Of a DNA stretch of 64,000 bases, positions 43,001-58,000 are shown one piece after another. How positions within the stretch are numbered: position 1 is the stretch's first letter; every line of letters starts with the position of its first letter. Under the pieces are notes generated by a model. It did no database searches and was not told the DNA's origin. It saw only the letters and a program-made list of their open reading frames with translations. A program made the position numbers and the translations under genes. Location: the NCBI GenBank assembly GCA_907165065.1, contig OU015534.1, positions 13,399,686-13,463,685 on the forward strand. The letters run 5' to 3'. This stretch comes from Caprimulgus europaeus (taxonomy: Eukaryota > Chordata > Aves > Caprimulgiformes > Caprimulgidae).

Positions 43001-46000
43001 AATTTTAGTGGAAAGACTAAATGCAATTCTTGCTAGATATTGCTAACAAAAGATACGATGTTTTGAGTTTGCAACAACTTTAAAATCAGTGTATCTGTTA
43101 GGTTCTAGTTGTTCCAGTAGTCGGCAAAACTTGACTCTTTCTCTGAGCTCCGCCAAGGAAAAAGGATCTCAATCTTGTATCTATGCAAATGGAGGGCTTT
43201 TCAGTAAATACTCCGGTTCCGTTCAGAGTCTGGCCTCGGTAAGTACAAGTGCTTTAAGGCTCTTGAGTGTCTGTTAACTTGTGTTGCATACACACCCTGT
43301 GGTTTCGCTGAGCTGAAAAAACTTTCCCGAGCAAGCTGCACAGGTGGCTAGAGATGCTGAGAAAGCCATTGTACTTACTACATAGTAAAAATAGTTTCTA
43401 GGTGGATAACTTGGATGTAATGTGCTCTGGCAGGAAGATAGTTTTAAGGATACTCTGCATAATAACAGTTCAAAATGTGTTTTTTTTTAAGGTTCAGAGT
43501 GCCACCTCCTGTCACAGTTGTGCTTGTGCCAATTCTAATTCCTGGGATAAAGCAGATGAAGATGATATTAAGCTTGTCAATATTCCAGTGACCACACCTG
43601 AAAATTTATATTTGATGGGTAAGTTCTAATAAGAATATTCAGCATCTAGCAACAATGAATGTAAATAATTTATTGTTCTTGTGACAAAGTGACACCTACA
43701 CAGTATTACCGTGGTGATGTTTCATAGTGTCCTGTGGGCATGTGCCTAAGAACATTGCCATAAAATGATGAAATCTTACTTGATCTAGAGTTAGTTTTTT
43801 AAAATAAATATTTTCTGTTTCTCTATTTGTAGTAGTAAGCATTAGAACATTATAATTATTTTTTAAAGTATATAGGAAAAAATATACTAAGCATTGTTGT
43901 TTTAATCACATGGTGAACTTCTTCATCTTATTAAAAAGACAGATTTTTAATTTTTTTGACTGAGAGTTGCTATTGTTTTAAAAACTTAGATCTCTGCTAT
44001 AATCCTGTTTATAAACTACATTGTTTCCTGTGATTCTAAAATGTGAGTACATATGGAAACTGTGTATTTGGCTGAATGGAGGTGTTCCTGATCTCCCCTA
44101 GGTATGGAGCTTTTTGAAGAAGCACTGCGTCGATGGGAGCAGGCACTAACTTTCCGTAACAGGCAAGTTGAAGATGAAGCAGGTTGTGGTTCCATTAAGC
44201 TGGGAGCAGGAGATGCAATTGCAGAAGAAAGTGTAGAAGTGAGTATATTCAATCTATAATCTACTGTTGATACCCTGACAATTCATTGTGTTTTGTTTTG
44301 GTTTTTTTTTTTTACCTGAACCTTTTCAACTTCTAATTCAATTACCAAAATTGAGAATGAATTCAAATGTCCAATTTAGTGGCATTGCATTTAAAGGATA
44401 TCTAACTTTCTTCCTTTTGTTTGTTTTTTTTGGGTTTTTTGGTTATTGGTTATTTGAAGGAAGATCAGGGAGGGTAATTAGCTTTATTTATTTTTTGGCA
44501 ATTGCTGTTGCATCATTGTTTGCTTTGGTATGGTATTATCAAGCTACCAGGCATATTAGTTCTCTGCACAAAATGTCTCTCAAGTTGTCCCTTTCTTTTA
44601 TGACTATGTGAGAGAATATCTGCTTACCAAAGATAAAGGGCTTGGGAGAGATGATAAATTTACTAATATTAACAAATAAAGTGCTTTAACCTTATTTATA
44701 GTTCTTTGTTCTTATGAACTAAATCCTAAAAATATTTTGAAATAAACATACACCTGTATGGTTTTTGTTATTTCTAGTGCTGTAAATGTCACAGATAATT
44801 TTTAAGTATTTTTAAATTTAGATTTTATTTTTATTACACTAAATAAAATATGTGTATGTTTAGAAAAGTGTATATATTTTGGATGTTGAAGTATATGACA
44901 GCATCCTTATGTGGTTTATACAAAATTATTGTGGCACAGTTTGCTCTTTGAAGTCTTAATATTCTTGGATTTTACAAAGGAATCTTACAGAATGTAAACA
45001 AACAGAAACTCTGTTAATGTCTATCTTCTTGCAGGATATCATTAGTGCTGAATTCATTCATAAGCTTGAATCCCTTCTTCAAAGAGCTTATCGTCTTCAG
45101 GAGGAGTTTGAGGCTACCCTTGGGGCCTCTGATCCTGCTTCTCTAGCTAATGATATTGGTGAGTACTCCTATTTTACATTTTTATGGCTTGTAATAACGG
45201 GTCCTGTGCAGGGGTCAAGTCACTGAAATAGTCACTGAGCAGAATTATATTTATCAGTAAATAAGCAGGAAAAAAATCAGGTTCTTCACATTATGATGTG
45301 ATATTTGACATGGTGCATGCATTTTAGACAGGAATGGACTGAGGAAACTTTTTTTCCTTGTCATTTGTCTGTATACTTGAGAATTTTCATAATGCTTCTC
45401 AACTTTCTAAAGTTTAGGTTGACTTAGGTATTTAAATATTTTGCAGTAAGAGTATATGACCCTTTTATAGTATGGGTGTATTAGTGTTTCAAAAGAAGTT
45501 TCATGTCTTTTGAACTGTCGATTGATGTATGCATGTACTTTTTTTTTACTTTTTTTTTGGTCTGTCATAGTATTTTACAAAAAACCAAAAACAAACCAGA
45601 AAGTCTAAAACAGATAGCCATTACCAAAGCTCTTATCCTTGGTGATTGAAATTTATCATAGTTATCAGTGACTAAAACCAGGATGTTAAAATGGCAAATA
45701 TAATGAGTAGTTGCTGCCAGACATATTGATTAAGTACAGATAGTTTGATTATTTTTATTTAAAGAATTGGTTTAAGACCTTCTTAAAGACTGGTACTATT
45801 GTGCTTTTTTGTAATTCAAGATCAAGCATCTGATCTCAAATAATTGTCAGAATTTAAAGGCAGAACATGTTCTAGGATTACTTTTAGTCAGTCATCTTTT
45901 TTTGTTAGGCTTCAGCTTGACTGGCACGAGGTGGCAGTACTCCCATCTCTTAGCCACCGTGTTATCCTACAATTACTAAATACAGCTCTGAGTAAAGTGG

Positions 46001-49000
46001 GAATTAAATTTAGGTCAGAGCTGACTTTCTGACATATCTTTGTACTCCTATTAATGTAATTCTTAAAGCAGAAAAGCATTTGAATTTTTCATTTTGTTGT
46101 CTGAAACCATAAGCCCTAAATAAAGTTGCATAGTATATTAATTGTTAAAAGTTTATTTGTAATTTCCATCTTTAGGCAAAATAAATAGAATAGTATTCAA
46201 AGGACTTAGTATGATGTTCAATGTATTTAGTTACTGTGTTGCTTTGTTACCCTGGAAGTATTTTAAATTGATATTTTATTTTCTTAGATGTGATAACTGG
46301 ATTCTTGTTTACCAATAATGTTCTGAGAATTTAATTACCTTCAAATGTTCTTTATAGAAATAATTCCTGGTCTCTTGAGTCAATATCTGTTACTTTATTA
46401 TGAATTTTATTTGTGCTGGCCCAGATGAGTAAGAAAAACAAGTAATGAAGTGGTTTAGTGAGTAGTGTTTTCGCTGTTCAGGATTTGGGGCTTTTTCATC
46501 ATTATCTTAAATTTGTGGCTTGAACAGCAAATAATATATTAAAGAATGCTTCACTCTTTCAGATTGTTTTAGAACAAAAACAGAAGAACATAATCTGCTT
46601 CCAAGCACTGTGGTGCTTGGAAAATTTAATACAGAGGCTATTTGTTTAATATTTGATATAAAAGCATTTTATCACTCAAAATTTCTTAGATTATTTACTT
46701 TCCTGTAGGATATGACACTGAGTGTAGTGTATGACTGTTTGAAGTAGGATGTTCTTCAGCTTGATGTTTTTTGGATACCTCTCCTGGGAGAGACAGACTA
46801 GCACGTTTTGGAGAATCCTACAGGCTCTTCTGTGGGTTTATTTCCCTGTCCCACCCCCTCCTGGTTTTGTTTATTTTTTTAAATTGGTAATCTAGTGAAA
46901 GAAAATGAAAGCTACTGTCAACAGACTTTCCTTTACTTCCTCAAAATGTACATATAAACACAAATACTCAGTTTATTGCGCTTCTGTTCAAAGCTTCACT
47001 TTTAGCAAGTGAATAGGATAAACATTGATTACTTCTTATCCTTTTTGTGCGTATATGTGTATGTGCGTGTATTAGCAACAACAGGAATGGAAGGGTTCAA
47101 GAACCACAAGAATAAGCAAGTCCAAAAAATTTATAAAATCACAGTGGTCAAAAGAAGTAACAATAGTACAGCATTCTTTACACTCTTAGGAATAAGCATA
47201 ATATTGTACTGCAAAATACAAATTACAGTTCTGAACAGAAACAGAAATGGTGGTGTCTCTGCTCTGTAGGAATGTATATCATTTGTGGTGAAAGAGGCAG
47301 CATCTGCTAAATCAGAATTAGTAGTCCTGGATTATTTATACCCAAAATTTCTTAAAGAAGCTTGATAAAGAACGCATCTGAATCCATCATTTACTATTCA
47401 CCAGTCTTGGAAAGTGGAAAATGTTCCACGTGATTGAAAAATCACCGATTTAGTTCCAAATCTTAAAAAACAACCAACCCCAAATCTCCAACACTCAAGT
47501 TAAGCATCGAGTTGTGAAATAATAGAGTCGCTAATTTGCGGTTCTGTTACCACAGGCAACATAATAAAAGGTGTAATTAGTGCCAGTTGATACAGTTTCA
47601 TGGTAGGTAGTTTCTCCTCAGACTGTAGGTGTTTGACAGATCTGCAATTTGGGGGATTGATATAGCATACATTAGCTGATAATAATTAGCTCACTGATGT
47701 GAACATTTGTTTATACTTCTGTCCACTGTTAAGTGAAAGGTTTTCTTTCTAGGGAAGATATTGGTCAAAGGCTGTAATTTAATCAACTATGTATTTGATA
47801 ATAAAATCAAATTATTTGTAGTGTTGGAGGTTGATTTTAAACAATGATCACTGAGAGCATTAAAACACTGAATTAATGAAAAGGAAAAGTTAGTAATACT
47901 GATCCGAATGTTCTGTTTAAACTATTACAATCTAACAAATTCCATTTGAATCCAGGCAAGTATGGACTGTACACATAATTGAGAGATTTTAAAAGAAAAA
48001 TAATAAAGAAACACTCTTGGAATGCATTAAGAAAATTATGCATCACAGTCATTTTAAGTTCTTGGCAAAATGTGGTAGAAAAAAGACCATTGCTAATCTT
48101 TGGCTATGAGAAAAGGACAGCATCAGCAGAGAGGCAGAGATACGATCTGGTTTTTGTATGGTTTTGGAATATTGTGTCCAGTTCTGTTGTTCATGTTTCA
48201 TAAGATATGGAAATACTAGACAGCTCAAAATAAGCCATAAAAATGATCCATGCTTTGGAAAAACAAGCTAATATGTGGTTTAAGTTGAGTATGTCCAGGT
48301 CTTTATTGAAGAAAATACTGAGAGGTGACTTAGTTGTTCTGAATAGCTACTTACACATAGAAAAGGTATGTGGTGCTGAGGGATTTGTAGACTTAGTCAA
48401 AGTTGTAAGTAGATACAGTTTCTGGTTGTTCAAGTGAAGCAAGTTAAGTTCTGAAGTGAGTTGCCTCTGAAGCATGTTGTGGATATTTCACTGTTTTAGA
48501 CAAAGTTGGTTTTTTAATGCTGTTTTGAGGGATGTTTTTATTTCTCTTTGAGAGGAAGGGATAGACTTGGGCATAAATGCTACTGTGGTCTTTCTATTAT
48601 TTAAGCATTTCCTCTTACTACTGCTATTTTTTCTTCTTTTGTGGGCCTTGAAGTGAACAAGAAAGCTTTTGTTGTCATCAATAGGTTCATAATGCTTGCA
48701 GCTTGTCATTAGAATGCTTATAACCAGATCTTATGCTTCAGATTTTCAACTGTTGACCCACAACAGTAATCAGAAAATGTTTTGCTTTGGTTTTTTTTCT
48801 GATGCACATCATGGTTAGATACAGTTTGTGGATTTTTCTGCCATTTTCTCTATCTGATGCACCTGTGATTAGCCACAGCTGGAGACAGGGCTCTGACAAT
48901 TGGACAAATGCTATCAATTGTTATCAAAAGACTTGCTACATCAGTGTCTGAATAGCATTTCTTATTCAGAAACCCTGGGTTACAGTGGGCTCCAGATTTG

Positions 49001-52000
49001 GTCAGGAAGGAAACTTATGAAGGTAAAAATTTCCATCTATTTCTGTTTTTCAACTTTCTTTGTAAAATCCTCTGTCAGACTTCTGGGGCTCTTGAAACAA
49101 CTCTCTCCCCTACTTGTCTACTAGTCACAGATGTCACTCCTTCCCAAAACCTTTAAATATTAGTCTTCCCAGGTCATAATTTCCCTCTACCTAATCAAAT
49201 TAAGATCTTAGTGCTGCCACTGGTTGATCATACCACAGACTTGCTTTTTGTCTTGTGATCCAACTTACTAGTTGAAGTTGGTTGGTGTGATAAACTATTT
49301 GCCAGCCAGCTTTGAGCAACAGCCTTCTGGAGGAGATTATGGTAACTGTCTACATGGGAGAGTCAGGAATGAGTCACCCGAGGCCCTGTTGGAATACAGC
49401 AGTTTGTCACTGCAGCCACTGTGTGTCATGATGTGGCTTGAAGTGCTCCTCTTCTGTCTGCTGTGACAGGTAAAAGGTGACTTGTTAGAGCAGGCAATCA
49501 TCCCTTGAAGTGGTTGCATGCTGTAGTCTAATTGCCTTTTGTTTGATTCTTGTATAAATTAGCACCTCTAAATGCTTTTTGTTCCTAGTTATACGTAAAT
49601 TATATTTTTCTCTTCCAGATATTTCTAAATATTCAACTTCTAGCAATGCAGAAGATAAAGGTATAAATAAATACCTTTTCTCCTTGTGGGTAGAATTCTA
49701 TTAATAGTAATAATAAACATAATTGTGAATAATCATTTTCAACTCTTGTGAGTTATAAACAATGAATGCAGCCCTGGAAAAGATTTGCATTTTAAATAGG
49801 TGAAAAAATGGAATGCAATTATCTTCATTGTTACTGCATTCTCCACTGGACTTTCAGAATTATCATATAAACCAGCAAGCTAAAATAGGATTTCTATAAC
49901 AGAAGTATTTCTGGACATGAAATTAAAACAAATTTACAGTGCTAAATTGCTGTTGTTTTTATGCTGATCCTCTTAGGACTGTGAAACAACACAGGAAGTC
50001 TAGAAACAGGCTTTCCTGAGGCGGGCATAAGCATCACTGAATCAGAAAGGAGCAAATTGGCAGAAAACTGTGAAACAAAATATTCATCTTACTATTTCTG
50101 AGTGGTGAATGTGAGGAGGTACAGGGTTAAAAACTTCCAATAGTTTCTGTAGTCTGTCCTTGAAGAAAGGTGTTTTTTTTTTCTTTTGTTTTTAGATCTT
50201 TTCTAGCAGACTGAAATGTTAGTTGAGCTAACTTGGGAGGAATGCAAAGAGTTAGGACAGAAACAATAGCTTTACTTACGAGCAGAATTGCAGGTCAGAG
50301 GGGGAAATTCTCAAATTGTAGGGCTTATTGTCGGTACTGAATTCCTAATGCTTCATGTTATTATTTCAATTTCTAGTGTAAAGGCAATGCTGGCACTCAA
50401 ACTGATGGTGTCTTGTGTACACTGGCCTTTAATCTTTTTGATAATAATATCAAAACCTATGCATTGATTACTTTTTTAATTTTAAAATATTTACTTCTTA
50501 TTTTATATTAATTATACAATTTAAAACAAATTAATTGCTTGAGCTACTACAGTAATAGTTCTCTCACAGAGGTCTGTGTTGTTGGATAGTTTTGTTGGAA
50601 GGTATGTCTGTTTCTTTTTTTAATTTTCTTCTCACACTCAAAGATATGCCTGGCATTTTGGAGAGAATGAGCACAGCCTTTAACCTAGTGACAAAATGCT
50701 TTTGAGAACATATTTACATATTAGAAAAGTTTTCTCCAGCTGCTCTTAAAACAACAAAAATCTTTGCATAATCAATGAAGCTGTTGAAAGCTCATTTTAA
50801 AAATATTTTATTAACACAGACTTCTAATAATGTTTTACTATCCATTTATGAATATCTAGGGCTTGTATTTTTCCTTCCTGACTCTGAAATGTTAATGGCA
50901 AAATCTTAGTTTAAGAGTATTATGTTTTATTTGGTTATGCACAAGAAAAGTTTCTAATTCTCAGGCTCCTATGAGAAGGTGAGCAATTTGTAATAATTCA
51001 CTTAGGTGTACTCTAGTAGTACATACTATAAAGTAATTTCAAAGTAGTGTATGATAGCTTGAAAAATTTTGCTTGCTTTGTGTTCCTTGAAGATAAATTT
51101 ACATTAAATGATTTCTTAATTTTTTTTGAGAAATACAAAACCTTTTTCTAGTGGCTGAAACAGCATTGAAATTGAAAAAAAACCCAAAACAACATCACTT
51201 TCTTTTTTAAGGGTGGGAATCTATTCATCCCAAGAAATGCCCTTATAAAGGAAAGAAAACAATATTACTCAGTCTGAGGAAAAGCCCAGAAAAGTTTACC
51301 CAATCCTATTAAAAAAAAAAAAAGCAGCATGTTTTGAACATAATTTAGCTATTGCAGTTTGTGGAAGTCCAGTAACTGCTGAAGCTGACTGCGTTTTGCT
51401 GTGAGGTCTCTTCTATTGCGACATATTGCTGCAACTCCTTATTTCTGACTCACAATAGATGCTCACAGGGCAGATGTTTGATTGGGATAGTATGTCTTCG
51501 GCTATCAATAATATTTAAGTCTTTCCTTTAAAGACATATTTGTGCAATATTAATAATGCTTCCTTTCTAAATCACCTTCAGCAAAATTCTCTACCAGAAA
51601 GCACTTAAGCACAGAATGGTGGATAGTAGAGTAAGATTGGTAGTTAAAAGTTCAAGTTAAAACTGTAAATAAAAATATTTCTGCAAATGTTTTGTCTATG
51701 AAGAGATTGTAACACTTGGCGTTCTCAGTGATACTCTTCATTTTGGCAATACTATTCTGAAAACGCAAAATAGCTTTGCATGGACCTGCAGTGAAGCTAC
51801 TGGTAGTGAAAAAGATTAGCATTTGATAATCTATGTCTTTATGTGGGTATTTGTTAACCTGGAGTGTATGTTTGTGTTTATCTTAAAAGCTGAAGTTTAG
51901 GTGCCGTTTCATTGCGTAATAAAACAGATTAGCTGAAGGCTTTTCAGCAGTGGCTCAAGATAATTTATTTTACTATACACTGAACCAGCATTGGAGAACT

Positions 52001-55000
52001 CACTTATTGTATGTTAGCTGGGGAGTGATATGGATAGAAATTTCCAAAAACACTTCCAATAAGATCAGAAGGAAACTCTGTTTCTGTTTTTTTGAGGACC
52101 CTTGTTACCAGTTACCCAACAGCTTTGCTCTTAGATCCAGCCCCGCAGGCTATTTATACACCTTGTTGCTTTTCCTTAAATGGCATCCCTGAAACCTGTC
52201 TTCTTTCTGTCCACAACAAAATTCCTGTCAAAACCCATGTCTCTCTCACTTCTTGAGTCCTGCCATGTTCCTGTGTCTTGCCTTGTCCATTTAAGACTTG
52301 CTTCTCTCAGACAGACCTAACTGTTGTTTATAAAAACCACCTTTGCTCATTTTTCTGAACAGATTATTAATTTCCCTTCAGCTATCTCTCTTCCTCAGGA
52401 GCTTCTCTGCAAATGAAATACAGGCTCTTCTTCCTTTAGCTCTAAAGGCTGCTCATATTTGAACCACAACACACATTAACTGGTTTAATTTCCCAAACTT
52501 TGTTCAGTTAGCTGTTCCTGTGCTTCCCTGCTCACTCCTCCTAATACAAAATCTGACTGCTAAATCTGTCTGCTATTTCTCAACTGTTTCTGCTTGTTCC
52601 TTACATGTGAGCAGCTGCAATCGTTTCTTTCCCCAAATCTCTTCTTATTTTCCCCCTCTTTTTCCTTTTTTCTCTGTCTGCCAATTTTAAATCCCTGATA
52701 AAAAGGGGAAAATACAATGATAGTGTTCCAGTTCCTTACATGAGTAAGAAACATCTGTACAGCAGTTTATAGGGTTAGGGCCCCACAACAGTACTCCAGT
52801 AGGACTAGTTAACGTGTGCTATGTTGTCTGTGTGTTTGTCCTTTATCCCACAACAGCAAATACACAGCTAACACCACTTTAAATGCAGTATTCCTTTTGC
52901 ATCTTTTTTGGCTTTCTTGTGCTTAGTTTTTTGTCAGTAATTTCTCCATTTTTTTAAACCTTTTTAAAATGTGCACATATTTACTGTCTTGATTTAATAA
53001 CCAGTTGCCTTCGTTTTTAACTCTTTGGAAAAGTGATGTATGGAGTAAGTGGAAACAGCCTTCCAAAGGCAGGAAGTTGCTTTCCCCCCCCACCTCCCCT
53101 CTCCCCTCACATGTTCTTGTGGTATATTCTTAACAAGTTACAGTTTACAAATTCTTTTTCTTACTAAAAAGCATGTATATACATTTAACTTCTATGTGTT
53201 TATATAAATTGTGAGCATAGAAGTTCCAGAGGCAGGAAAAATCATACCAGACAGATGGCAAGTAGTGAGGGCGGGATAAGTGTTTATTTTTCTGGCTCGA
53301 ATATCACAGTGTGAGGTTATATAAACTGATGATCAAGAACATGTTTTGGCCCATATGGCTAATTCCTGGTTTAGAGCTTCTACTAAAATATTTTTGTTTC
53401 TTGCATTAAAGTCTATTTTTAAGAGAGGCTTGTCTGGAACATTGTTGGGCAAAATGAAGAAAGGAGAGCCGGAATAGGGTGAGGGAGATAGAGACAGTGT
53501 TAGTGTAGAGTTTGGAAAGGCTTTAAAGGTAATTCCTTGATAGCTTAATCTTGAAAGTGCAGAAACAGCATTTTGAGCTTTTTTGATTGCTTTTGAGCAC
53601 AATATTGAAATGGAATATTGACAGAATTGTATAAAATCAGCAAATGTAGCTTCTGCACTATAGTTCCTTTGTTAATTCAAGAGTTCATTTGGGACTAAAA
53701 TAGATAAACTTCTGTCTGCAACTTATTTTCAAGGCTTAAAATGAAAACATTGTCTGTGTGCACACATGCAAAAGCTAACAGCTTTTCTTAACGGATGTGT
53801 CTGCTACGTTGAAGTCTTGCTGCTGTCAAACGCTCTGACCCATCAGCCTGGCATAGATGCTTGTAATGTATCCACGTACCACAGTCTTCAATGATTGCTG
53901 TTTACTCGGCTTGTTATTTAGCACTAGCCATACCCCACCTCTACACTAATACACATTTATTTACCAGGCATATAGTTTGGGGGGGGTCTTTTTAATTGTT
54001 TACCCTATAGTTGTGAGGTTTGCTTGTGTAAGCATTTCATTCCTAAAAGCCCTTTTGGATCTTACAATTTTCTTAAACTTTTGTTTCAGCTTGAAATGTT
54101 TGAAACTTGAACATATATGTGGCAGTAAATGTATTTCTGTGGAAAGTTATAGCAAAAGGTTCAGTGAACAATAACAACAGGAGTAAAATTTATTATTTAT
54201 GTGTAATTTTTCCTCTCATGAGTTTATTTATGCAGTTAATTACTAAAACTGTTACAAAAAATTAATTTGGTTTGAGATTTGGTTTATTTCCCTTGAGATG
54301 GCTCAAGCTAAACTTTTTTTTTTTTTTAAATAAACTACTGTTAATTCTCTTATTCTTCGTGGAAAATCTGGTCTATGCACTATGTCCTACCTTACCTAAT
54401 AATTCTGTTTGTAGCAAAGTGCTATAGTGTAGCTGATTCAAGAGCACATGTCGATCACACCAGGCTTTATTCTCTCTACTGCTATTTAAAGCTGCCCTTG
54501 TTCTACCTGCAGATATGCTGCAAGTATTTAAAGGTAAACATAGACATTTCCAAACAGTCTAAATTATGTATTTTCTTTATTATTGAAGCTTTGCTTTCTT
54601 TTACTTTAATGTACCATGGATAACTAATATATTGACTAGATGGCAGCTTTAACTACTACTCTGCTTGAGTAGCTGCTAAGCAGTGTCAAACTGTCTTCCA
54701 GCGTCAGACTGCACTAATCATTAGTTACATATTTCAAATATTAATATGTTGTTACTAATGCATTTAGCAACCTTATAGTGTTATTAATTTGAGTTTTAAT
54801 TTAAGTTTGGTAACTGGTGTTATTTAGTAAACTGAAGGTCCAGAGGAAGAACTCTTCATTCAGTGCAACTTTTTAAGGATTCTTATCTCATTCTTTCCTA
54901 CTCTCAGGGCAAGTGGAATGCAAGCAGGCTGCAATCAGTAGGACACTTAAGATATTCTTTTAAGATATTATTTAAAGTTAAGCATATGTCTTGCTAATTT

Positions 55001-58000
55001 AGGTTCTTAAGCTGTGTGCTGTGTGCAGCTGGGTTTGCAGAAGCCAGTCACATTCCCGAGCAGCTTCACTCACTTCCCAAGTCTGCAGAAATCTGCAAGA
55101 TAGTTCTGCCCTGACATTCAAGTGAAGACTGAGATTATTATGCTGCCCCTGCAGTTTGCCTGTGTCAAGTATGCTAGAGTCTCTCTGTTCTGAATACAGA
55201 ATCCAAATGTTAGCCCAAATCAAATATATATATTTGCATCTTTTGATGTTTATTTCACTGAGGATCACCAATTAGATAGTTGATTCTGTCTTTCTATCTC
55301 TCTTAATTCTAGGGATAAAAATGTACCAATCTTTCTTTTCTGATACTGTCTTCATACACATAAGCAGAATTACCAGCTGCTAGAGAGTATATTTTTCTTG
55401 TCATGGAAGAAAAAAGGAGTATGTGGGTTCCTTTTGTCAATCTGTCTCACTTGCTTTGAAATGTCAGCATCTCTGAAGCATAATATGCTGGCTAAAGAAA
55501 AACCTTTCCAGCGATCTTATGTTTAAAATCTTACTTTGAAGGGAATATGTTGAATGGTCTCATACCCTTGTGCTGTGTCCAGCAAAAATAGCCTATATGG
55601 TAGCTTACTAAGCTGCTTATTCTTTCCTTTTTTTATTCAACAAATTGGAAAACTTTATGAAGCAACAAGCTTCAGGAGCTGAGCAACAGTTGCTGGTTAT
55701 TCTTGCCATTTTTCATCACTAAGTGTGCTACTATCTGCTCTTCTGTCAAGAGGTGCATGGTGGGAAAGCCAGGAAGATGGCAGTGAATTCCTTGGAGAGA
55801 AGCAAGTGATGCTGCTGGTAATGTGCTTCTGTAAACATCTCGCTTTATGTACCCACTGACTTCAATAGATTTACACAGGTGTAGGAGAACTGAGGCCAGA
55901 GGACTAAGTTCACTTACTTTTGAGACTTCTCTTACGTCTGTCGAGAAGACCTTTCTACCTAACCTGCCTACAGATGCCTCTGGTGTAGGAAAAAAGTGTT
56001 AAAGGAGTTAATTCTAGATGTGTAAGCCTCAAAGTTAACCTTGTACTTCTTTCTCTTGTAAATATGACCTTGCATTTTGAATCTGTTCTACGTCACAATG
56101 AGTTAATGTTCTGTCACACTGAATGTGGTTGAAGAGACCATTCTATTGTCGATAGAAAGTGCAAAAATAGTGGTAGGTTGTTCTTGTTTTTAGGATGTGA
56201 AGAGCTAAGAAAAGGCAGTGACATTCAAATCTGATGACTAATGTATCTAGCAGTCTTCACAGTGCTGTGTTATAAATCCCCAGTGGACAGCCTATGTTTT
56301 AAAATAAGCAGCGCTGAAATTTAAACTGGACTTTGCTGTGGGCAAAATAGATGTGATACTTTCTGAGCTGCAGGAAAATGGAGTACCCCTATGAAGAGCA
56401 GCCAGTGACAACTTTGTGTTGCACATCCATCCAAATAGACTCCAGCTTAGACAACTGAGCAAACTTAATTTACAGATCTTATCTCTCAAGTCAAATACAA
56501 GTATGGAAACTGTTATCTAAGCTATTAGACTTGAAAACAGGAGGGTAGTCAGAAATCAAATTCTTCTGTAGAGTGTAAGGATTTAAACCTTAAAACCAGA
56601 GAAAATCCTCTGATTTTTACCTTCAAGGTAAAGGAAAGAAGTTGCAGAAAATTGTAACTTTGTGTAAATGTAGACCCTTGTGCAGTTACAAATAATCAAA
56701 GTTTACATTTTTCAAAGAAATTAAAAGTTGTGTGATAGGGAGAGACATAACAGTGACATGTAGTTTACACAGGAAATACATCTCCAATCTGTTTCAGGAT
56801 CATATGTCTAGCTCAAGCAGAGTCAGAGCAGCAAACCAGGGAAGTGAACATATGCATACATTTATTTTGTGTTTACTAATCTGATCTCTCAGCTGTCAGC
56901 ACATATGATGCTCATGTTCGGGTTATAAAATACACATTAGATGCTGCTTTATTTTCTTAAAATTCAGATTTCGGCACTCTAGCACCACATGTGTTTACTT
57001 TGCCTCTTCCTTGAGATTTAAATTGCAGCGTTCTTCATGGTGTGGTCTTTTTATTTTGGGATTTTGGTTTTTCAATAAAGCATGCCACAGTGATTCGGGG
57101 ACACCTTTCACAGGTCACATTCTCTATAACAAAATTATATTTCTAGCCTTTTGGTATTTTTTTTTGCTTAAAAAAATTTGCAACTATCAGAAAATATTAA
57201 TTTAGTTATCAAATTTATGGAAGAGTTGTTAAACAGATTTAAATCTTGAAAGAATCACTTGATTTATTACCATTCCAGAATATAAAAGCTATATAATATT
57301 TCCTAATACTCTTGAGTTATTTAATATACCTGTATCTATGGATTACAGGAAATAAATTATACTTAAACTCCTTTCTTAGCTATGTTTGGTATTTAGTTGG
57401 AGAGACTAAAATAATTACTTATGCACATGCATTTTGTGCTGTCTTTACCTTTGCTAGATGAGAGCATTCAAGGTGTTCGATTTTACTGTTTTAGAATATA
57501 AGAGCAGGAGCCATGTTGTTTTGTTTTACACATCGTTGGACATGTGGTCCTCAGCAGATAATAGAACTTTGTGGACAAAGTCAATATCCCGAAGGTCTGA
57601 AAATAACCAGATTATTAAAAAGTCCCAGAAATTGCTATTATTTTTTTCCAAAGTATGTGGAAATTCTCTTGAAGATTGTAAGGTTATTTCAGGCAAGTTG
57701 CATCTTTTGCAGATGACAAATGTTGCAAATCAGTTTTCAGGTGGATTTTAGTGCCTATGTATGCAAACTTAATGGGTTCTACTCTTCAGTTTTTGTATGC
57801 ATTCTGTACTTATTTATATTTAAGCATAAAGAATCTATTACTGTCATCTATACACCGATGATAGGACAAGGGGTAATGGGTGTAAGCTGGAACACAGGAG
57901 GTTCCGCTTAAATTTGAGAAGGAACTTCTTCACTGTGAGGGTGACAGAGCGCTGGAACAGGCTACCCAGGGAGGTTGTGGAGTCTCCTTCTCTGGAGACA

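Noticed and set aside
44288-44611. 107-codon plus-strand ORF with hydrophobic stretches
   Set aside because: Lies wholly in a MIGA1 intron, is T-rich so hydrophobic by composition, has no splice or family support.
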